Assembly: GCA_001003725.1 (NCBI GenBank)
Contig: LCPR01000003.1
Span: 1 to 63,514, forward strand
DNA from: Candidatus Saccharibacteria bacterium GW2011_GWC2_48_9
GTDB lineage: Bacteria; Patescibacteriota; Saccharimonadia; Saccharimonadales; Saccharimonadaceae
DNA: 63,514 nucleotides
Direction: 5' to 3'
Shown here: positions 15,573-24,523 of the stretch, one piece after another
How positions within the stretch are numbered: position 1 is the stretch's first letter
How the letters are laid out: each line of letters begins with the position of its first letter
The notes under the pieces: model-generated
What the model saw: only the letters and a program-made list of their open reading frames with translations
Told to the model about the DNA's origin: nothing
Databases searched by the model: none
Translations under genes and position numbers: made by a program

Positions 15573-16829
15573 ATGAACATCTTTTTCTGTGGTATTGGCG
15601 GTGTCGGACTTGGCCCCCTCGCGCAAATGGCACTTGATGCCGGACATACCGTAGCTGGCTCCGACTTAGTCGACAGCCTCACCACCCAAGAACTCCGCGA
15701 GCTTGGAGTGCAGATGAAAATCGGCGAGCAAACTCCTGCATACTTACAGCAATTACACGCAGCAACACCGATAGACTGGTTTGTCTACACGGCAGGCCTC
15801 ACACCCGACCACCCCGAACTCATTGCGGCCGAAAAACTTAGCATCAAAACCAGCAAGCGAGATGGCCTACTACAGCAACTCATTGAAGATAGCGGACAAG
15901 AACTTATAGCCATAGCGGGTACACACGGTAAAACTACAACTACGGCTATGTTTGTGTGGGCGCTTGAACAGCTCGACATACCCATGAGCTATAGCATTGG
16001 TAGTCAAATCGGCTTTGGCCCCAGCGGTAAGTTCGACACAGACTCACGCTACTTTATATACGAATGTGATGAATTTGATCGCAATTTCCTCAAATTCAAC
16101 CCACACATCTCACTCGTCACTTCTATAGATTATGACCACCCCGACACCTACCCTACCGAAGAAGATTATAAGTCGGCTTTTCGTCAGTTCATTCATCAAT
16201 CTGAAGCCACGATTTTATGGCAACACGATGCAGATTACATACATACGCGCGAATCATCCGCCTGGAGCTTACATCCGGATGAGACGATTCAACTTACACT
16301 TGCCGGCGAGCACAATCGTCGCAATGCTACTCTTGTCCTAAAAGCGCTTGAGCGCATGAAGCTTGGTGAAAATATAAACAACCGTAATGCGCTGGCTACT
16401 TTTCCTGGCACCGCACGTCGCTTCGAAAAAATCGCAGACAATCTTTACAGCGACTACGGCCATCATCCTGCCGAGATAGCTGCAACGTTGCAAATGGCGC
16501 GCGAGTTAAACAACCATGTAGTACTCGTATATCAACCCCATCAAAATATCCGTCAACATGAAGTCCGCGAGCAATACACAGATACTATCGTGAAAAATGC
16601 CGACGATGTCTACTGGCTACCCACCTACTTAACCCGCGAAGACCCAGCTCTCGAAGTCTTGACAGCAGCGCAGCTAACACGCAACATTTCGAGTGATAAA
16701 GTCCATATTTCTGAACTCGACGACAATCTATGGCGCGAAATCACATTTCACCGCAACGAAGGCTACCTGGTACTTTGCATGGGGGCAGGCACTATCGATA
16801 GCTGGCTAAGAGCGCAAGACTTATCGTAA
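15573..16829 (+). CDS. murC: UDP-N-acetylmuramate--L-alanine ligase (MurC)
   Basis: From the ATG at 15573 the product has 418 residues. The N-terminal Rossmann part starts FFCGIGGVGLGPLAQMA and binds UDP-MurNAc. The ATP site is AGTHGKTTTTAMFV, the central domain has DYDHPDTYPT and GEHNRRNA, and the C-terminal domain has DYGHHPAEI and YQPHQN. These are MurC features rather than MurD/E/F ones. MurC adds the first alanine to the peptidoglycan precursor in the cytoplasm. It stands apart from any other mur gene, behind a prepilin gene. Confidence 0.92.
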   Translation: MNIFFCGIGGVGLGPLAQMALDAGHTVAGSDLVDSLTTQELRELGVQMKIGEQTPAYLQQLHAATPIDWFVYTAGLTPDHPELIAAEKLSIKTSKRDGLLQQLIEDSGQELIAIAGTHGKTTTTAMFVWALEQLDIPMSYSIGSQIGFGPSGKFDTDSRYFIYECDEFDRNFLKFNPHISLVTSIDYDHPDTYPTEEDYKSAFRQFIHQSEATILWQHDADYIHTRESSAWSLHPDETIQLTLAGEHNRRNATLVLKALERMKLGENINNRNALATFPGTARRFEKIADNLYSDYGHHPAEIAATLQMARELNNHVVLVYQPHQNIRQHEVREQYTDTIVKNADDVYWLPTYLTREDPALEVLTAAQLTRNISSDKVHISELDDNLWREITFHRNEGYLVLCMGAGTIDSWLRAQDLS

Positions 16830-16838
16830 CGCGTGTAT

Positions 16839-17507
16839 TTATAAGTCAACAGTGTACTCTTCAAAGAAAAACGTATCACCAAAAAAACTCCGCGTAACAA
16901 TAGATTCTACTGCTGGCGCCAATTCATAGCGCCCCAACTTAAGTGGCGCGCACCACCGCACGTACTCCGTTTCGCTATAGTCTTCAAGCTCAAATCGGCA
17001 CACGTGTGCCAAAGTTGAGGACAAGATCATACCATCTGCTCTGACCCGAATATATGCGTCACCCACATGACGAGGTGCAACTATCTCTAGTCCAAGTTTT
17101 TCAACAACTTCTCGCACCGCGCCATCGAATACCGAATTATCGTCTATGTGAACTTTGCCATATGGCAGCGTCCATGTATCTATATATGGTTGTTTGGTGC
17201 GCCTTTGTAGCAGTATATTGCCGTATCCATCTTGAACGAGCAGCATAGTTATGATCTTGGGCTGGCGCCGGACAAAAAGCTTGTCCGCGTTGACCCTGTC
17301 GACATAGCTCAGGCCACGCGGAGAAAGCGTGTAGCCGCGTTCAATCTTTTCAACGAACGTATTCTTTTGCAGTAATTTAAGATGATAACTAAATAAATTA
17401 GTGTCAGTACGCGGCGGTCTGAGTTCGCTAAAGCGTGCTATTTTTTGGTATAGCAGCACGGAAATAATGTGTTTTTGGATATGATGGTTGATTTCTTGCT
17501 CAAACAT
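16839..17507 (-). CDS. Winged-helix/Nudix domain protein
   Basis: Residues 1-70 look like a winged helix-turn-helix (IISVLLYQKIARFSEL, then FSYHLKLLQKNTFVEKI and a wing GYTLSPRG). Residues 80-222 are a Nudix domain. The Nudix box is degraded: in GKVHIDDNSVFDGAVREVVEK the first Glu is Asp and the second Glu of the EE pair is Lys. This suggests weak or lost hydrolysis and a sensor role, as in Nudix-related transcription regulators, though in NrtR the Nudix domain comes first. It is divergent from the CYTH-kinase gene, which it might control. Confidence 0.8.
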   Translation of the reverse strand: MFEQEINHHIQKHIISVLLYQKIARFSELRPPRTDTNLFSYHLKLLQKNTFVEKIERGYTLSPRGLSYVDRVNADKLFVRRQPKIITMLLVQDGYGNILLQRRTKQPYIDTWTLPYGKVHIDDNSVFDGAVREVVEKLGLEIVAPRHVGDAYIRVRADGMILSSTLAHVCRFELEDYSETEYVRWCAPLKLGRYELAPAVESIVTRSFFGDTFFFEEYTVDL

Positions 17508-17600
17508 ATTTGACTCAATATAAACTTTCTATACGTTCTTACTATACAGCAGTATTATCAATATATTATCTGTAATACAGTAGAACGGAGATATAATAGC

Positions 17601-18758
17601 ATGGTAGAAAAATTTAATGCTACAAAAGGTTTTGACCAAAAACATAATGAAACTGAAAAAACATACCTACCGAGTAGTGCGCAACTACTTGATAGATTTC
17701 GAGATCACGCCGCAAAGACTATACAGCAACCCTACCTTAGTCACCCAAGCGAAGATTACAGCTTACGTCTGCGACACACCACAAGTGCCAGCAAGCCAGA
17801 CAAAATAGATGCCACGCTTAAAAGTCGCGGCGAGATAGTCGAGACAGGGCTATCCCGCGACGAGTTTACCGCCCCTGTAACAGTGAATAAATATCAGTTT
17901 TACAATGCAAACCTTCCGACAGTTCACAAGCAACGCAGCAGTCCATTGGAAGCGATTGACATTGACTTCTACGCAGACGGATACACCCACGTAGAAAGCG
18001 AAGAGCCAGTCGCATGGCGACGATTCCTCAACGAGTTCGACTTGTCGGACACAGACTTCGAAGACGTGACCGGAGAAGTATTCACCGATAATGAGTGGCG
18101 AGCACACCAGCAATATCGTCGCGAACATGGCGGACGCGAAGCATTTTCGCCACATCGAGAATTCGAGACAGACATTGCACTCGGGACCATCTTGCAGTAC
18201 GCCAAGAGCCGTGTCAATATTTCTCGCGGGCGCATACCAGTCGTTAGGCTCTACGGCAGGTCAGGATCTGGTAAATCACACCAGCTCGATCTCTTGCGGA
18301 CTGGCCTTCGCGAGCACGACGTACCATCGCAAGTAATCTCAACAGATGATTACAACGTCGGCACAACAGAGCTCACTCGTCAAAATGGAGGACTCCACCC
18401 AGCCAATTTTGATCACGCAGGCGTGTACGATCTAGCTGCTGCGAGCCGTGACACTGCACGACTACTTAACGGCGAATCAATCCGTGACAGGAGATTTGAC
18501 TTTGCAACTAGCGAGCCGGCATACGGCAATGAACGAGTGGCTCCACCCGACAATACAGTACTCTTCGTCGAAGGGCTCTGGGCACGCCACGACACGTTCG
18601 ACTTCGCCGACCTAACATTTGAAATAGAGACGCCCCTTGCAACAGCTATTGGCAGACGTATCACTCGTGACCTTATAGATAGACCAGAATTTGCAGACCC
18701 TTCAAGTAATCTAGGTTACTACCTTGAGTGCGCAGAGCCAGAATATCGCGGTGTTTAG
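17601..18758 (+). CDS. CYTH-like/uridine kinase-like fusion protein
   Basis: The 385-residue protein appears to have two parts. About 20-165 resemble a CYTH (triphosphate tunnel) domain: QQPYLSHPSEDYSLRLRH matches the YLs...lRlR strand pair, and later DIDFYADGYTHVESE fits the acidic barrel strands, although the usual first ExExK motif is not obvious. About 190-385 are a uridine-kinase/PRK-type P-loop domain with GRSGSGKS at 209-216, STDDYNVG at 237-244 and a closing region with ARHDTFDFADLTFEIETP. In plant TTM proteins the order is kinase then CYTH; here it is reversed. GGAG lies 11 bases before the start. Its stop overlaps the stop of a convergent Nudix gene. Confidence 0.75.
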   Translation: MVEKFNATKGFDQKHNETEKTYLPSSAQLLDRFRDHAAKTIQQPYLSHPSEDYSLRLRHTTSASKPDKIDATLKSRGEIVETGLSRDEFTAPVTVNKYQFYNANLPTVHKQRSSPLEAIDIDFYADGYTHVESEEPVAWRRFLNEFDLSDTDFEDVTGEVFTDNEWRAHQQYRREHGGREAFSPHREFETDIALGTILQYAKSRVNISRGRIPVVRLYGRSGSGKSHQLDLLRTGLREHDVPSQVISTDDYNVGTTELTRQNGGLHPANFDHAGVYDLAAASRDTARLLNGESIRDRRFDFATSEPAYGNERVAPPDNTVLFVEGLWARHDTFDFADLTFEIETPLATAIGRRITRDLIDRPEFADPSSNLGYYLECAEPEYRGV

Positions 18759-19306
18759 CTTGCCACTTCGAGGCCCTTTGAATACTCCGTAGTTGCAACT
18801 GGCTGCCACTCATCAAGAAAACGATCGAATATTTCTAAGCACGACTGGCGTGTGCCTGGCCAGATTTGCGCATCCGTCAAACTTACGACACCTGCACGCG
18901 TAAGCCACCGAATATCATCTGACTCTCCTTCTGCCACATGGCGAGTCGGATGTGCCTGTGCAACAAGAATGTACCCCATGTCTGTATGATAATGACTTGA
19001 CCCTACCTCGTGAGTTTGTACCACGAATGGCTGCGGATGCACTATGAGATTCGTAAGCATATCAATTCTTAGTAACGGCTGCAGCACCTCGAGATCTCCC
19101 ATGGAATAACCCGACTCTTCCTCTAGCTCATGCGCCAGCGCGCCCCATGGTGTTTCGTTCAGCTCGATATGCCCGCCAACGGGTAGCAACATGCCAAGCT
19201 TTTTATGCGTGTGCAGCATGATGTATGTATCGTCTCCGTCGCGACGGACTATGTACGCCGAAACCGTCTGGTCTATCTGACCAGCTTTAGTGTGTATGTG
19301 TCCCAT
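18755..19306 (-). CDS. Nudix hydrolase
   Basis: The 183-residue protein has a Nudix box (GGHIELNETPWGALAHELEEESGY) in which the REx2EE core has His instead of Arg but both glutamates kept, so it is probably active. Around it are the usual strands (VSAYIVRRDGDDTYIML, LLPVGGH). It is convergent with the CYTH-kinase gene, and the two stops share three bases. With the winged-helix Nudix gene on the other side, the kinase is flanked by two Nudix proteins. Substrate unknown. Confidence 0.88.
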   Translation of the reverse strand: MGHIHTKAGQIDQTVSAYIVRRDGDDTYIMLHTHKKLGMLLPVGGHIELNETPWGALAHELEEESGYSMGDLEVLQPLLRIDMLTNLIVHPQPFVVQTHEVGSSHYHTDMGYILVAQAHPTRHVAEGESDDIRWLTRAGVVSLTDAQIWPGTRQSCLEIFDRFLDEWQPVATTEYSKGLEVAS

Positions 19307-19430
19307 ATTTTCCTCTCCCGCTCTCTCACAAGCAGAATTTGTTTATTTTGCGCTGTTTGCACTATCATTATACCATGAGCATTTTATACTACTCAAGCGA
19401 TAGTGTATACATGTCTTAAGACAACTGGCG

Positions 19431-20066
19431 TCAACGTCTTGCGTTTACAAAGTTGGTTACTAAACCTTCGCGTATCCAGCGCTGCTCGTAGGTAGTCTGA
19501 ATTTTATATTCATCAGACAGCAACGATTCGTGCAAATCGAACGAAAGCTCGGTGATGCGCCACTCCTGCGCGACGAGCTGTTCAAGACTCCAATGGAAAA
19601 AATCTCGGTTATCGTGCTTAATCAGCAACTCGCCGTCCGCTCGGAGCAAGTCACAGTATCGTGCCAAAAACGCTGGATGCGTCAGGCGTCGTCCGGCGGA
19701 GTTTTTGCGCGGAAAAGGATCCGCAAACGTTACCCAAATTTGACGTACTTTGTGTGCAGAAAACAGTTCTGCAATCTGGTCTGCTCTCGCCCGCAAAAAA
19801 CGCACATTAGAGATTCCTCTTGCTTCAGCTTCGTAAGCGCCCTTTTGCAATCTGTCACCTTTGACATCGAGTGCGACGAATTGCATATGCGGGCGACGCG
19901 CAGCTAGCTCCACGCAAAAAAGACCGTTACCCGCGCCAATCTCGACTACGTCGACAGCCTGCAGTTGCCAGTCTTCAAATTCAAAGCACGAGGATGAATT
20001 AGCAAACTTAGCAAACTTATATTTTTTACGCTTACGCGTGATGATAAAATCGTCTGGATTTAACAC
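19431..20066 (-). CDS. trmB: tRNA (guanine-N7-)-methyltransferase TrmB
   Basis: The 211-residue protein has the SAM-binding motif VEIGAGNGLFCVELA at about 40-54 and the TrmB signature VTFADPFPRKNSAGRRLTHP, which corresponds to the family's PDPWPK..H..RRL. The enzyme methylates G46 of tRNA. The start is a GTG at 20066 that shares its G with the TAG stop of the gene before (TAGTG), so translation is coupled. It is the last gene of an apparent operon mutY-like, secreted protein, membrane protein, trmB. Confidence 0.92.
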   Translation of the reverse strand: MLNPDDFIITRKRKKYKFAKFANSSSCFEFEDWQLQAVDVVEIGAGNGLFCVELAARRPHMQFVALDVKGDRLQKGAYEAEARGISNVRFLRARADQIAELFSAHKVRQIWVTFADPFPRKNSAGRRLTHPAFLARYCDLLRADGELLIKHDNRDFFHWSLEQLVAQEWRITELSFDLHESLLSDEYKIQTTYEQRWIREGLVTNFVNARR

Positions 20067-20446
20067 TATTCTACCTTGATATCTAGCGCATCATCGCGCA
20101 TGACAGCAGGCGCAAAGCCATCTTTTTGTTTCAGGATTTTAGCTTGCTGCTCGCTATATAATTCATCGAAACGCTCCAACGTACGGTCGTTGACTTCACC
20201 CGCAGAATCAATGCCGTCGAATCGCTCCGTCACTTGCGCTTGTGAGCGAACGTCTTGGTAGCCTGGTCGACTCAGGTCTAACTGTGCTGCGCCACTTTCG
20301 TTGTACAGGTACATACTCACTATCACAAGCAGCATTGAGAGAACTATAGATCCAGCAATAAGTACCGCAAACTGCGGCTTCATCTGCGGTCGTTTTACCG
20401 ACTCTACCACCGACGGAGTGGCTATTTCAGTATCATGCTTCATCAT
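20066..20446 (-). CDS. Single-pass membrane protein, 126 aa
   Basis: I start at the ATG at 20446 (MMKHDTEIATPSVVESVKRP), because the longer frame upstream lies inside the preceding gene. A short basic cytoplasmic part is followed by one membrane helix (FAVLIAGSIVLSMLLVIVSM) and an outside tail with a helical segment (LERFDELYSEQQAKILKQKDG). Family unknown. It overlaps the secreted-protein gene upstream by 14 bases and is coupled to trmB downstream, so the pair may work together at the cell surface. Confidence 0.75.
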   Translation of the reverse strand: MMKHDTEIATPSVVESVKRPQMKPQFAVLIAGSIVLSMLLVIVSMYLYNESGAAQLDLSRPGYQDVRSQAQVTERFDGIDSAGEVNDRTLERFDELYSEQQAKILKQKDGFAPAVMRDDALDIKVE

Positions 20447-21011
20447 TGGACTTCTGCTCCTGATCGTCTTTGATGGACGTACGGAACTCTCCAAACGCAT
20501 CGTAGTACTCACCGAGGATTTTATTGAGATTTTGCACATCGGCGTTCACTTGGTTGCGCAGTTGCCTGGTGGAATCGATAGACAGATAATACGTCTGACG
20601 TTGCGATTGGCAATCCGCTTTCATGAGTGAATTCATTTCAATTTCGTACTTCTGATAATTATCACGAAAGGTATCGAGTGCGTTTTCGTAATCTGCTGCG
20701 ATACCAATCAGCTCTGCGCCGTCTAAGCGATTTTCTACGATACGTGCATTGAAGCGCGCCATAAGTTTCGACGACGTTGTTTCGTATGTCTGGCCAAGTG
20801 TGACTCGCAGCAAGCCATCTTCCTGGTGAATTTTACTAAGTTTAAACTTCACTGCGAGACAATCCATTCGCACAAGATTATAAATAGAGGTGTCGCCAGG
20901 CTTGAGCTGACCCTGTTCGCTGTCTACCGCACGGGCAGGTGCGCCGGATACACCAGCAAACACAGACAGACTTACAACAGCGGCTACAATCAGGAGAGAG
21001 ATTCGTTTCAT
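20433..21011 (-). CDS. Secreted helical protein, unknown
   Basis: The 192 residues start with a signal peptide (MKRISLLIVAAVVSLSVFAG, cleavage likely near APARA at 25-29). The mature protein is helical and has two cysteines (MDCLAVKF, ADCQSQ) that could pair. No catalytic motif is seen. It overlaps the next gene by 14 bases and is 26 bases downstream of the mutY-like gene. Confidence 0.75.
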   Translation of the reverse strand: MKRISLLIVAAVVSLSVFAGVSGAPARAVDSEQGQLKPGDTSIYNLVRMDCLAVKFKLSKIHQEDGLLRVTLGQTYETTSSKLMARFNARIVENRLDGAELIGIAADYENALDTFRDNYQKYEIEMNSLMKADCQSQRQTYYLSIDSTRQLRNQVNADVQNLNKILGEYYDAFGEFRTSIKDDQEQKSNDEA

Positions 21012-21037
21012 CTTATATGTATTATCGCGGAATATCT

Positions 21038-21841
21038 CTATTGAGTCAAACGAACTTGCTCGCCCTGCTGCTGAATCAGCCGCTCCAGCAGCAGTTGCTC
21101 ATACGCTTTCTCAAATCTACCATCACCGCTATCTACAGCCTTTTGTAATGCGTCCAGAGAACACTCACCAAGCGTGAGTGCGCGTACGATTCGACCTCGC
21201 ACCTGACGCACACTACCTTCCAGCGGTGCCTGCTTTCGGTAGTGTTTGCTGCGAGCTATGTTCTTCACACCATTACGCTTCAACCACGATCCGTAATCCA
21301 TTAATGCCCAGTAGAACAATCTTGGCTCGTTGCGATCGAGTGTAGCTTCGACCTTTTCCCGAATCATCGCATCGCTCACGTCCGAATTATTCTCGAAGAA
21401 ATGCTGTAAGTACACCGTTCGCACATTTGTTTCTATGTAGACGACAGGCTGATTAAAGGCATATGTTACTATTGCGCCCGCCGTGTTCACACCCACTCCA
21501 GGTAGACGCGTGAGTTCAGCTTGGGAGCTGGGCAATTCGCCCTCAAATTCACGCACAATCATCTTGGCAGCTTCGTGTAGAAACTTCGCCCGACGATTAT
21601 AGCCGAGCCCGCTCCACAATACCAGCACATCTGAGAGCGGTGATGACGCGAGCGCGGCTACGTTGGGAAACCGCGCCATAAACGCTTCAAACTTCGGCAG
21701 CACTCTATCGACCTGTGTTTGCTGCAGCATAATCTCGCTTACCAATATGTTATACGCGTCGGTATCACGCCTCCACGGCATGTCACGAAACAGCGCCGTG
21801 CCGCGCTCGTGTACAAAAAGTGTGAATTCTTCTGGCTGCAT
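21038..21841 (-). CDS. MutY-like HhH-GPD DNA glycosylase without Fe-S cluster
   Basis: The 267 residues follow the A/G-specific adenine glycosylase fold: MPWRR and SEIMLQQTQVDRV near the start, and the helix-hairpin-helix LPGVGVNTAGAI at about 110-121. Where MutY and EndoIII carry the catalytic Asp (LDGNV or VDTHI), this protein has IETNV, so Glu stands in for Asp. The four-cysteine cluster loop is absent: the region SKHYRKQAPLEGSVRQVRG is followed by a winged-helix-like tail and the whole protein has a single Cys. The 8-oxoG-reading MutY C-terminal domain is also absent. It heads the operon that ends with trmB. Whether it acts on A:oxoG is uncertain. Confidence 0.88.
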   Translation of the reverse strand: MQPEEFTLFVHERGTALFRDMPWRRDTDAYNILVSEIMLQQTQVDRVLPKFEAFMARFPNVAALASSPLSDVLVLWSGLGYNRRAKFLHEAAKMIVREFEGELPSSQAELTRLPGVGVNTAGAIVTYAFNQPVVYIETNVRTVYLQHFFENNSDVSDAMIREKVEATLDRNEPRLFYWALMDYGSWLKRNGVKNIARSKHYRKQAPLEGSVRQVRGRIVRALTLGECSLDALQKAVDSGDGRFEKAYEQLLLERLIQQQGEQVRLTQ

Positions 21842-21900
21842 ATACTATACAAACCAAGTACGGCGAGCACTCGGCCCGCCGTACTTGATGAGTAAGATCT

Positions 21901-22275
21901 TTATTTAAGCTTATTTACGCTCTGAGAAACATCTTTTGTCGTTTTGTTTGCCGTATCTGCGGCGCGACCGAGGCTACGCTTTGCTTGCGAGCCAAGCTGT
22001 GAAGCTTCTTTTGACATGCGAGACGCAGAGGTGCTCGCTTTTTTACTAAATTCAGCAGCTTCTCCGCTGATTTCAGATGCACCTTTTTTAACTTTTTCTG
22101 CGCTTTCGTCAAATACTTCTTTTGCCTGAGCTTTTTTCTCATTTGCTTTTGCTTCAAGCTCAGACTTCTTCTGCTTTAGCTCAAGTCGGGTCTGTTCACC
22201 ACTTTTGGGTGCAAACAATACACCAGCGACGTATCCTACTGCTGCAGCTGCAGCGACACCAAGTAATTTTTTCAT
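21901..22275 (-). CDS. YtxH-like membrane-anchored stress protein
   Basis: The 124-residue protein has an N-terminal glycine-rich membrane helix (LLGVAAAAAVGYVAGVLFAP followed by KSGEQTR), the hallmark of YtxH (general-stress-protein-like) proteins. The rest is a Lys/Glu/Ala/Ser-rich helix similar in style to the tail of the PRC-barrel protein at 40658. No enzymatic role is known for the family. It follows the 74-aa membrane protein gene by 12 bases, with a good ribosome site (GGAGG). Confidence 0.85.
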   Translation of the reverse strand: MKKLLGVAAAAAVGYVAGVLFAPKSGEQTRLELKQKKSELEAKANEKKAQAKEVFDESAEKVKKGASEISGEAAEFSKKASTSASRMSKEASQLGSQAKRSLGRAADTANKTTKDVSQSVNKLK

Positions 22276-22287
22276 TTTATGCCTCCT

Positions 22288-22512
22288 TTATTTATTGCTA
22301 CGAAACGCACGAACTGCGGCTGAAAATACGGTCGTCGGTGAAAGCCATGCTGTCGCAGAAGATATATTTTCAGTGATTGATCTTGCCTCATTCGTGAGCT
22401 TGTTTAGTTTTGTTAGGACAATCACTACTAGCACCAGAAGCGCAATCAAGACTGCTGAGATGACAGTGATGAGTATTGTAAGTAATATAATTGCTACTTC
22501 GATTTGTTCCAT
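22288..22512 (-). CDS. Small membrane protein, DUF948-like
   Basis: The 74 residues hold one long hydrophobic segment (about 5-35, with ILLTILITVISAVLIALLVL), then a helix (LNKLTNEARSITENISSAT) and a basic end (RAFRSNK). The pairing of such a protein with a YtxH gene is common in DUF948 loci, and this supports the assignment. The ribosome site AAGGAG lies 6 bases before the ATG. Confidence 0.7.
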   Translation of the reverse strand: MEQIEVAIILLTILITVISAVLIALLVLVVIVLTKLNKLTNEARSITENISSATAWLSPTTVFSAAVRAFRSNK

Positions 22513-22584
22513 AGTTCTCCTTTTTCAAAGGTTACTACTCTATGTTATCACATCTTCTGAAGTGGTGTCGAATCATTCCAGGCG

Positions 22585-23514
22585 TTATACACGAAGCTCA
22601 TCGTCGGGAGTTTCAACCTCCACCTGGATATGTCGCACTATTGGGACATTCTTTCGTACATCACGCTTTATCTCGTCGATAATATGCTCTATTTGATCGG
22701 TGGTGAAAGAATCTTGTAAGTGCACCTCAACCACAACAAATAGCTTCGAAGAACCGACAAACATGGTCTTAAGATCTAACACAGCATTGACACCTTTGAC
22801 AGACAAGGTTGATTTGGTGATTTTCCGAAGTGTCTCATCGTCAACGCCGCGCCCCACTATCAGGTCGCGAATATCATTGATGAGCATGGCTGCCGCTGCC
22901 ATCATAGTGAGGCCTATAACAATGCTGCCTACTCCGTCAAACTGCGCAAACCCAGTCGCTACATATGACACGATTGCAAGCAGACCAAGTATCGCGGCGG
23001 ACGTACCTAGAAAATCTATCGCAAATGTCGCCTTTGTTTCTATGAGGCTTGAATGTGCGAGCTGACGCCACCATTTTTCACCTTGCAAATCACCCTGCTC
23101 CCGTAATCGTCGCAAACTCAAAGAAAAAGCATAGCCGTTTGTCGCAAGCCCAAACACCAGCATAGTCAGTGCGAGCCATATATTATCGAGCTCGGATGGA
23201 TACACCACTTGCTGATAGCCGAAATATACAGACATTGCGCCCGTACCAACAAACATGATGATGCTTGCAATTAGCACCCAAAAGAATATTTCACGTCCAT
23301 AGCCAAATTGAAATTTCGCATCTGCCTTGCGCTTAGAACGCTTTACTCCTACGAATAGTAATCCGCCAGTTACGAGGTCGGAAAGCCCCTGCAATGCCTG
23401 AGAGAGCATGACGGTACTGCCAGTAAATATAGCGACGACCAAGTTCAGCACAACGTCCGATACGCTAACCAGTACAGATGTGGCGACTACCCGCACGTCA
23501 GAGAGTTTTGTCAT
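22585..23514 (-). CDS. Cation diffusion facilitator transporter
   Basis: The 309-residue protein has about six membrane helices and a C-terminal cytoplasmic ferredoxin-like domain (VKGVNAVLDLKTMFVGSSKL, DQIEHIIDEIKRDVRKN) typical of CDF exporters of Zn, Mn or Fe. In TM2 the segment is LSQALQGLSDLVTGG, where the first metal ligand is Gln and only the second Asp is kept. In TM5 the segment is ETKATFAIDFLGTS, as in ZnT9-like CDFs. The metal cannot be told. Transcribed alone. Confidence 0.88.
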   Translation of the reverse strand: MTKLSDVRVVATSVLVSVSDVVLNLVVAIFTGSTVMLSQALQGLSDLVTGGLLFVGVKRSKRKADAKFQFGYGREIFFWVLIASIIMFVGTGAMSVYFGYQQVVYPSELDNIWLALTMLVFGLATNGYAFSLSLRRLREQGDLQGEKWWRQLAHSSLIETKATFAIDFLGTSAAILGLLAIVSYVATGFAQFDGVGSIVIGLTMMAAAAMLINDIRDLIVGRGVDDETLRKITKSTLSVKGVNAVLDLKTMFVGSSKLFVVVEVHLQDSFTTDQIEHIIDEIKRDVRKNVPIVRHIQVEVETPDDELRV

Positions 23515-23535
23515 TAGCTTTATTGTAGCAGATTA

Positions 23536-24436
23536 TTATTCTGTGGTGTGCATCATAGTCTCGTAGGCATGTGCACTAAGTCGCTGCATAGTGTCTTTGG
23601 TCGCTTGGTCGCCACCGCCACGCTGCATCATGATAGCAACGGCATACTCTATGCTTCCGTCCTCGCGGTACACGTAGCCAACACTATTGTACGTACCGTC
23701 GAGATCGGGAATCCAGCCATTCTTATTTTCAACATGCATATCTTCAGCCTGGACACCGCTTCCCACTCCCCATGTTTGAGTTGGGTCAACGTGTCGTAGC
23801 AGATTGCGTGCCGCCTCGACGTACTGCGCGTCCAGCACATTTCCCGGCTCGACAGCCGCACGCATCACTTTCAGCTGATCACTTGCAGTGGTGAGTGTTA
23901 AACCCCAACTTGTACTGGTGGTTGTATCGGATGCACCTATACGATCAAAAAAAGACTGCATGGCTGACGGTGATCATAGGATATGCCATGTCGAGTGCTT
24001 GACATTGGTCGAGCCACTGATTGGCGTCGTCATAACATATATCCACAGGCATTCCTTGTTCCTGATATTGCCTGAGAGTCTCGACAAGAATCGATAGCTT
24101 CATAACACTTGCAGCATAAAAGCGGTCGGGCGTCTCGCCGCTACTAGCCTGCATCATCTCGCCAGTATGTAAGTCCACAATTGCCGCATCAATCTCACCA
24201 ACATCGTGACTGAGTTCAGCTTTCCACTCATACTCGAGACTTTCGAAGTCAGGCAGTGGCTGCACAGGAGGTATTTCCGATGTAGGCGTATCGATACTAC
24301 TTGCCACAGGACTTGGCGAATCAATCGCGCTGCCGTGAGCTTCTACCCCACACGAAACGACGGCAAGCATCGATAGTCCTGCTACGGCTCGCTTACCATA
24401 TCGCTCAACACTCTTCAGCTTTGCACGTTCTCGCAT
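23536..24436 (-). pseudogene. Beta-lactamase-like serine hydrolase, frameshifted
   Basis: Two reading frames together make one class A beta-lactamase-like protein. The 5' frame (from 24436) has a lipoprotein signal (LAVVSC) and the SxxK motif in AASVMKLSILVETL, and it stops just after a run of seven T at about 23946-23952. The 3' frame continues TTASDQLKVMRAAV, then the KTG-equivalent NKNGWIPD and NSVGYVYREDG. One T less in the run would join the frames. Even then the SDN-type motif reads SHA, and the segment seems a few residues short, so the catalytic Asn is missing. I read this as a broken gene; a base-call error, transcript slippage or recoding at the homopolymer are alternatives. Confidence 0.75.
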
Positions 24437-24523
24437 ATTTGCACCTGTTTATGAAGCGTATTGTACCCTCAATCTGCACAATAGCAAGCATGAGCACATT
24501 CAGGCTATGCTAGATAAATGCTG

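Noticed and set aside
20066-20539. 157-residue version of the membrane protein
   Set aside because: The first 31 residues are the antisense-frame reading of the secreted-protein gene end; the ATG at 20446 fits the membrane topology.
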